From Bog-473 sp963704355 (GTDB lineage Bacteria; Actinomycetota; Acidimicrobiia; Acidimicrobiales; RAAP-2), in contig OY969891.1 of NCBI GenBank assembly GCA_963704355.1, forward strand, positions 2,170,001-2,234,000: a stretch of 64,000 bases of DNA. The letters are read 5' to 3'. The position numbers and the translations under genes were made by a program. Below, in pieces: positions 60,739 through 64,000 of this stretch. How positions within the stretch are numbered: the stretch's first letter is position 1; each line of letters starts with the position of its first letter. The notes beneath the pieces were generated by a model. The model saw only the letters and a program-made list of their open reading frames with translations, did not search any database and had not been told where the DNA came from.

Positions 60739-61974
60739 TCATCCAGCTGATGGGAAATTTGGTGGTGACCCCGGGGCGAGGAACGCGCCCACTTTGTTGA
60801 AGATGGCCGGTGCGAACTGCACGTTGTCGGGGGCATTGGCCTCGGCAGTGGTGAAGACGACGACAGCGAACCGCTTGCTCGGGAGGTATGCCACAGCGCC
60901 CGTGAAACCCTCGAGTCCCGGAGCTCCGGCGATGATCCACCCGTTGGCAACTGCGCCACCCATCCCGTAATAGAACGACGAGGTCATGGAACCCAGGCCC
61001 ACGGTGACCGGGGCGAACTGCTCAGCATGCGACTGCTTGGACAACAACGTACCCGTGCCCACGGCCTGAGCCCACCGCCCCATGTCGCCCAGTGAGGAAG
61101 TCATGTCGCCGGTGTACGTGGCCCAGCTCGGACTCCAGAAGGTGTCGTCCTCGTAGAAACCCCGTTCCGAGGTGTATCCGTGCAAGGTGGGAGTCGGCGT
61201 ATAGGCGGTGGTGGTCATCTGCGTGTTGTGAAGATGAAGAGGCCCCAGGACGTTCGTTGCGATCTGCGCCGCCACGGACTTGCCTCCGACGATGCGGAGG
61301 ATCTCGCCCAGCAGAACGAAGTTGGTGTCGCTGAAGGACCAGCTTGTACCTGGCGCGAAGTTGAGTGGATGGCTCACCCCGACGTCGACCAGCTCCTGGG
61401 GAGTCCAGAATCGGAAAGGGTTGGCGTGGACCGCGTCGATGAACGACGGGTCCTTCACGTAGTGGTAATAGCCCGACGTGCTCCGGGCGAGCATGGCCAC
61501 CGTGATTTTGTCAGCATCCGGGAGTGAGGGAAACCACTTGGACAACGGATCGTTCAGGCTGATCCGCCCCTTTTGCACGAGTTGTAGGAGCAACGTCGTC
61601 TCGAAGGTCTCGGTGGTATTACCGATGCGAATGTGCATTGTGGGCGTGGCATCGAACCCCGGATAGGCGTTCCCAATCGCTCCGGTGACCAAAGGCTTCC
61701 CTCGCTGCCACACCCCGAAGGTCACTGAGCGCAGCGAGTATTGGGCCTGCAGACGCTGGATGATCGACAGCACGGCGCCGCCGCGGCTGTCCCCTGAGGC
61801 TGCACAGACGTGAGCAGCGAGACGCTCACCATTCGTTCCACAACCGGTTGCCGCACTCGCGGGCACCCGGCCGAAAATCACGGCAAGAGCGCTACTGCAG
61901 CCGACGAGAACGACGGCCACAACGCCAACCCAGATTGGGCGCATGGCGCGCCATCTCTGGGTCAGCGGCGCCAT
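60739..61974 (-). CDS. Serine hydrolase / beta-lactamase-fold lipoprotein with altered catalytic motif
   Basis: 411 residues from ATG 61974 (or ATG 61944, 401 residues). The lipobox LVGC ends near residue 26, so the protein is probably a lipoprotein. Beta-lactamase/transpeptidase-like domain: HIRIGNTTETFETTLLLQ aligns with the usual RIGSxTKTF block, but the catalytic S-x-x-K is replaced by N119-T-T-E122. A possible Y-x-N box, SGYYHYV, and PGTSWSFSDTNFVLLGEI are preserved. It may be a non-catalytic binding protein or use another mechanism. Upstream spacing suggests its own promoter. Confidence 0.85.
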   Translation of the reverse strand: MAPLTQRWRAMRPIWVGVVAVVLVGCSSALAVIFGRVPASAATGCGTNGERLAAHVCAASGDSRGGAVLSIIQRLQAQYSLRSVTFGVWQRGKPLVTGAIGNAYPGFDATPTMHIRIGNTTETFETTLLLQLVQKGRISLNDPLSKWFPSLPDADKITVAMLARSTSGYYHYVKDPSFIDAVHANPFRFWTPQELVDVGVSHPLNFAPGTSWSFSDTNFVLLGEILRIVGGKSVAAQIATNVLGPLHLHNTQMTTTAYTPTPTLHGYTSERGFYEDDTFWSPSWATYTGDMTSSLGDMGRWAQAVGTGTLLSKQSHAEQFAPVTVGLGSMTSSFYYGMGGAVANGWIIAGAPGLEGFTGAVAYLPSKRFAVVVFTTAEANAPDNVQFAPAIFNKVGAFLAPGSPPNFPSAG

Positions 61975-62237
61975 CTCGACGACGTTAGCTTAGAGCCCGA
62001 TCCGAAATAGTCGGACGCTAAATGTCCGCGTTGGCCGGTTGTGGGTGCGATGTCGACCGACGAATGCTCGCCTGCGCATGGGCTCGGGAGCGGTCGTGTC
62101 GATAACAGTTTGACTGATAGAGACCAACAGCCAAGGAGCAACGGTGTCACGGGGCAGCTGGAGCGATCGTATTGCGCCGTCCGAGGGCGCTGGGCCCGGA
62201 CATTCATGGGTGTCACCGAACAGTGACCGGATCGAAG
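61975..62237. other. Spacer between serine-hydrolase-like and deaminase genes
   Basis: About 260 bases; no gene supported. A likely promoter for the lipoprotein gene lies near its start, but no clear hexamers were identified. Confidence 0.35.
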
Positions 62238-62885
62238 TCACCTACTCAGCGTCACAAGGTCCGGCCAGAGCCCTTCAATCGCTTCCAGGACGCTTGCACC
62301 TTGATCGCCGATCTGCCGGAGACGATGATGCTTGGCGATGCTGCTGGCGTACTCGAGCGTGAGTGGGGTGAGGCGTCTATGTGCATCGACAACGTCGGGT
62401 GGTGCCGGGTAGGCAACGAGCCATGCCAGGTGCAAGACGTGGCAGAAGGCACCAAACGGTCCTCCGAGTCTGATCCGATCAGGTACGCGCTCGGCTGTGA
62501 AGGGATAGCTACCGAACCAGTCGTGGAGACCATCGAAGAATGGATCAGCCGCGGCGTAACGAAGCTCCGGTACCCGGTAGAACGCGATCGCTGCGGCGCA
62601 CATGAGGCAGGGCTCGAAGGTGGTGTACAGCGGTCCCGTGATCCGGGTTCCAAAGGGCACTTGGGACAATGCGTCCATCTCGGCGTGCGCCATGATCGTT
62701 CCCGACAAGTGAGAGTCCGACTGTTCAGTTGTCCTGTTGCGACCCTTCGCAACCACTGATCCGGTCTGATCGACAAGTACAGCACCGACCCCAGCTGAAC
62801 CCGCGGTCCATGATTTCCACGCTTGGTCGATGGCGAGCTGCCATGTCGAACCCAAGGAGTCCCAGGCCGACAAGGGGGAGTCCAC
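62238..62885 (-). CDS. Nucleoside/guanine deaminase family protein (CDA superfamily)
   Basis: 215 residues from GTG 62885. Zinc-binding deaminase motif: H67-A-E69 (AHAEM) and P-C-L-M-C with C93 and C96, where Glu is the proton shuttle. The N-terminal helices and the TAEQSDSHLSGT region resemble the TadA/GuaD group of the cytidine-deaminase superfamily. A C-terminal ~110 residues (after FYRVPELRYAA) are extra. Substrate (guanine, cytosine or tRNA adenosine) not determined. It is divergent from the following beta-propeller gene. Confidence 0.85.
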   Translation of the reverse strand: MDSPLSAWDSLGSTWQLAIDQAWKSWTAGSAGVGAVLVDQTGSVVAKGRNRTTEQSDSHLSGTIMAHAEMDALSQVPFGTRITGPLYTTFEPCLMCAAAIAFYRVPELRYAAADPFFDGLHDWFGSYPFTAERVPDRIRLGGPFGAFCHVLHLAWLVAYPAPPDVVDAHRRLTPLTLEYASSIAKHHRLRQIGDQGASVLEAIEGLWPDLVTLSR

Positions 62886-63045
62886 TCAGCCGATCGTAGG
62901 TGCCTGTGTCCCAGACCAATGACCGCGGCGCTGCGATTGCGAACGCTGTCAAGGCCAGCCGATCCCGCCTCCGATGGGCGAGTCCGGCGGGATTACGGTT
63001 GTTGTCTTGGCCCGCCACTCGGGTTCAGGTCAAAAGGGGGAGGAC

Positions 63046-64000
63046 GATGGACCTCGGAAGACGAGCCCGAAGGCTCCTCGTTCTCATAGCGACAGTGGGA
63101 TGCTTGCTCGCGGGCACGATCTCAGTGGCTACCTCCGAAAGGGCCGCTATCGCCGCCGACAGACCGTTTGCGCAGCTTGGCGGTCATCGGATCCTCGGCT
63201 GGGGCTTTGCCGCCCCCACAGCGGTTTCTACGGATGGCACCCATTTATGGGTCACCAATCAGGAAAACTCTGTGACAGAAGTGGACGCTTCCACACTTGT
63301 CGGCAGGGGTATCGCTGGTTCTGGCTACGGTTTGGACTCCCCTGCTGCTGTTTCTTCCGACGCCTCGCACGTGTGGGTTGCCAACGTCGCCGGGAATTCC
63401 ATGACCGAGCTCGACGCCTCAACGGGTGCCGTTGTCCAGGTGATCTCTGGTCCCAGCTTTGGCTTCAACCAGCCCGATGCTGTGTCCTCCGATGGGGCCC
63501 ACGTATGGATCGCCAACTTCGCCGGCAATTCTGTGACCGAGCTCGACGCCTCGACCGGAGCCCTTGTGCAACTGCTCTCCGGTCCCGGCTACCCGTTTTC
63601 GAATCCTCGCGCCGTATCCTCCGACGGCGCCCACGTCTGGGTCGTGGGCGCCGATGCCGTTACCGAGCTGGACGCCTCGACGGGAGGTTTTGTGAAGTAC
63701 AAAAAGGGCCCTCAAAACGGATTCAATAGGCCCGATGCCGTTTCCTCCGACGGGACCCATGTGTGGATCGCCAACGCTGGCGGGAACTCGGTCACGGAGT
63801 TAAACGCTTCTACCGCAATAGTAGTTGGGGTCCTGTCCAACTCCCGCGACCAGTTCAACGACCCCGTGGCAATCTCATCCGACGGCACCCACGTTTGGGT
63901 GGCCAACGAAGTAGGGAACTCCGTAACGGAGCTGAACGCCGCCACCGGCGGATTCACACACCTGCTCGGCGGTACCGCCAGTTACGACTTCATCGACCCC
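63046..64000 (+). CDS. Secreted repeat-type beta-propeller protein (cut by window edge)
   Basis: From ATG 63046, with GGGGGAGG directly upstream, 318 residues are visible before the window ends. A signal peptide (about 1-36: RRLLVLIATVGCLLAG) is followed by at least six repeats of 42-44 residues with the consensus AVSSDGTHVWVAN-GNSVTEL-ASTG. This resembles YVTN/Vgb-like surface propellers. The repeats are near-identical also in DNA (132-base unit), which suggests recent expansion and a risk of length variation or misassembly. Function unknown, possibly surface adhesion or binding. Confidence 0.85.

Overview
The window is a high-GC bacterial chromosome segment, most likely from an uncultured actinomycete of the Acidimicrobiia type. 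This is inferred from GC-rich codon use, frequent GTG starts, likely leaderless promoters, ClpS, DUF1214/sulfotransferase and AtuA-type genes. No rRNA, tRNA or CRISPR array was seen, so the taxonomy rests on gene content only.

Left part (1-29.7 kb) is gene-dense and mostly intact. It opens with an acyl-CoA catabolic cluster: an acyl-CoA dehydrogenase divergent from enoyl-CoA hydratase, acyl-CoA carboxylase beta, acyl-CoA carboxylase alpha (frameshifted) and an AtuA-family protein, arranged like acyclic-terpene/leucine (Atu/Liu) modules. Next come a channel-like membrane protein, a zinc alcohol dehydrogenase, ClpS, a GNAT-MFS pair divergent from an ABC-F ATPase, a Tat-exported peptide-binding protein, a peroxiredoxin, two GH16 glycosidases flanking an ArsR-SRPBCC regulator, a PadR/ABC/FtsX-like efflux operon, a DUF1214-sulfotransferase pair, a GH43-like secreted protein, an ankyrin protein and a secreted beta-propeller.

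Right part (29.7-64 kb) is accessory and eroding. It carries two members of an uncharacterised protein family, each preceded by a similar GGCAAAGCC hairpin. One (29841-31469) is intact. The other (42351-46822) is split by a ~2.9 kb element that encodes an active-looking tyrosine recombinase, an XRE regulator and a zinc-finger, catalytically degenerate recombinase, and has inverted ends. An IS3-family element with a 4-bp target duplication splits a secreted alpha/beta hydrolase gene. Between these lie decayed or frameshifted genes: an alpha/beta hydrolase remnant, a methyltransferase remnant, an adenylate cyclase, an ABM-like monooxygenase and a quinone-oxidoreductase-like gene with a C8 tract. 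Intact housekeeping-type genes are interspersed (SDR, methyltransferases, nitronate monooxygenase, TMEM175-like channel, FtsX-like permease, EthD, APH-like kinase).

The right end holds a DUF4118 membrane protein, a MarR-ClC chloride channel operon, a serine-hydrolase-fold lipoprotein lacking the SxxK pair, a zinc deaminase and the start of a repeat-rich secreted beta-propeller cut by the window edge.

The most novel-looking item is the recombinase-XRE-recombinase element together with the hairpin-associated gene family it interrupts.
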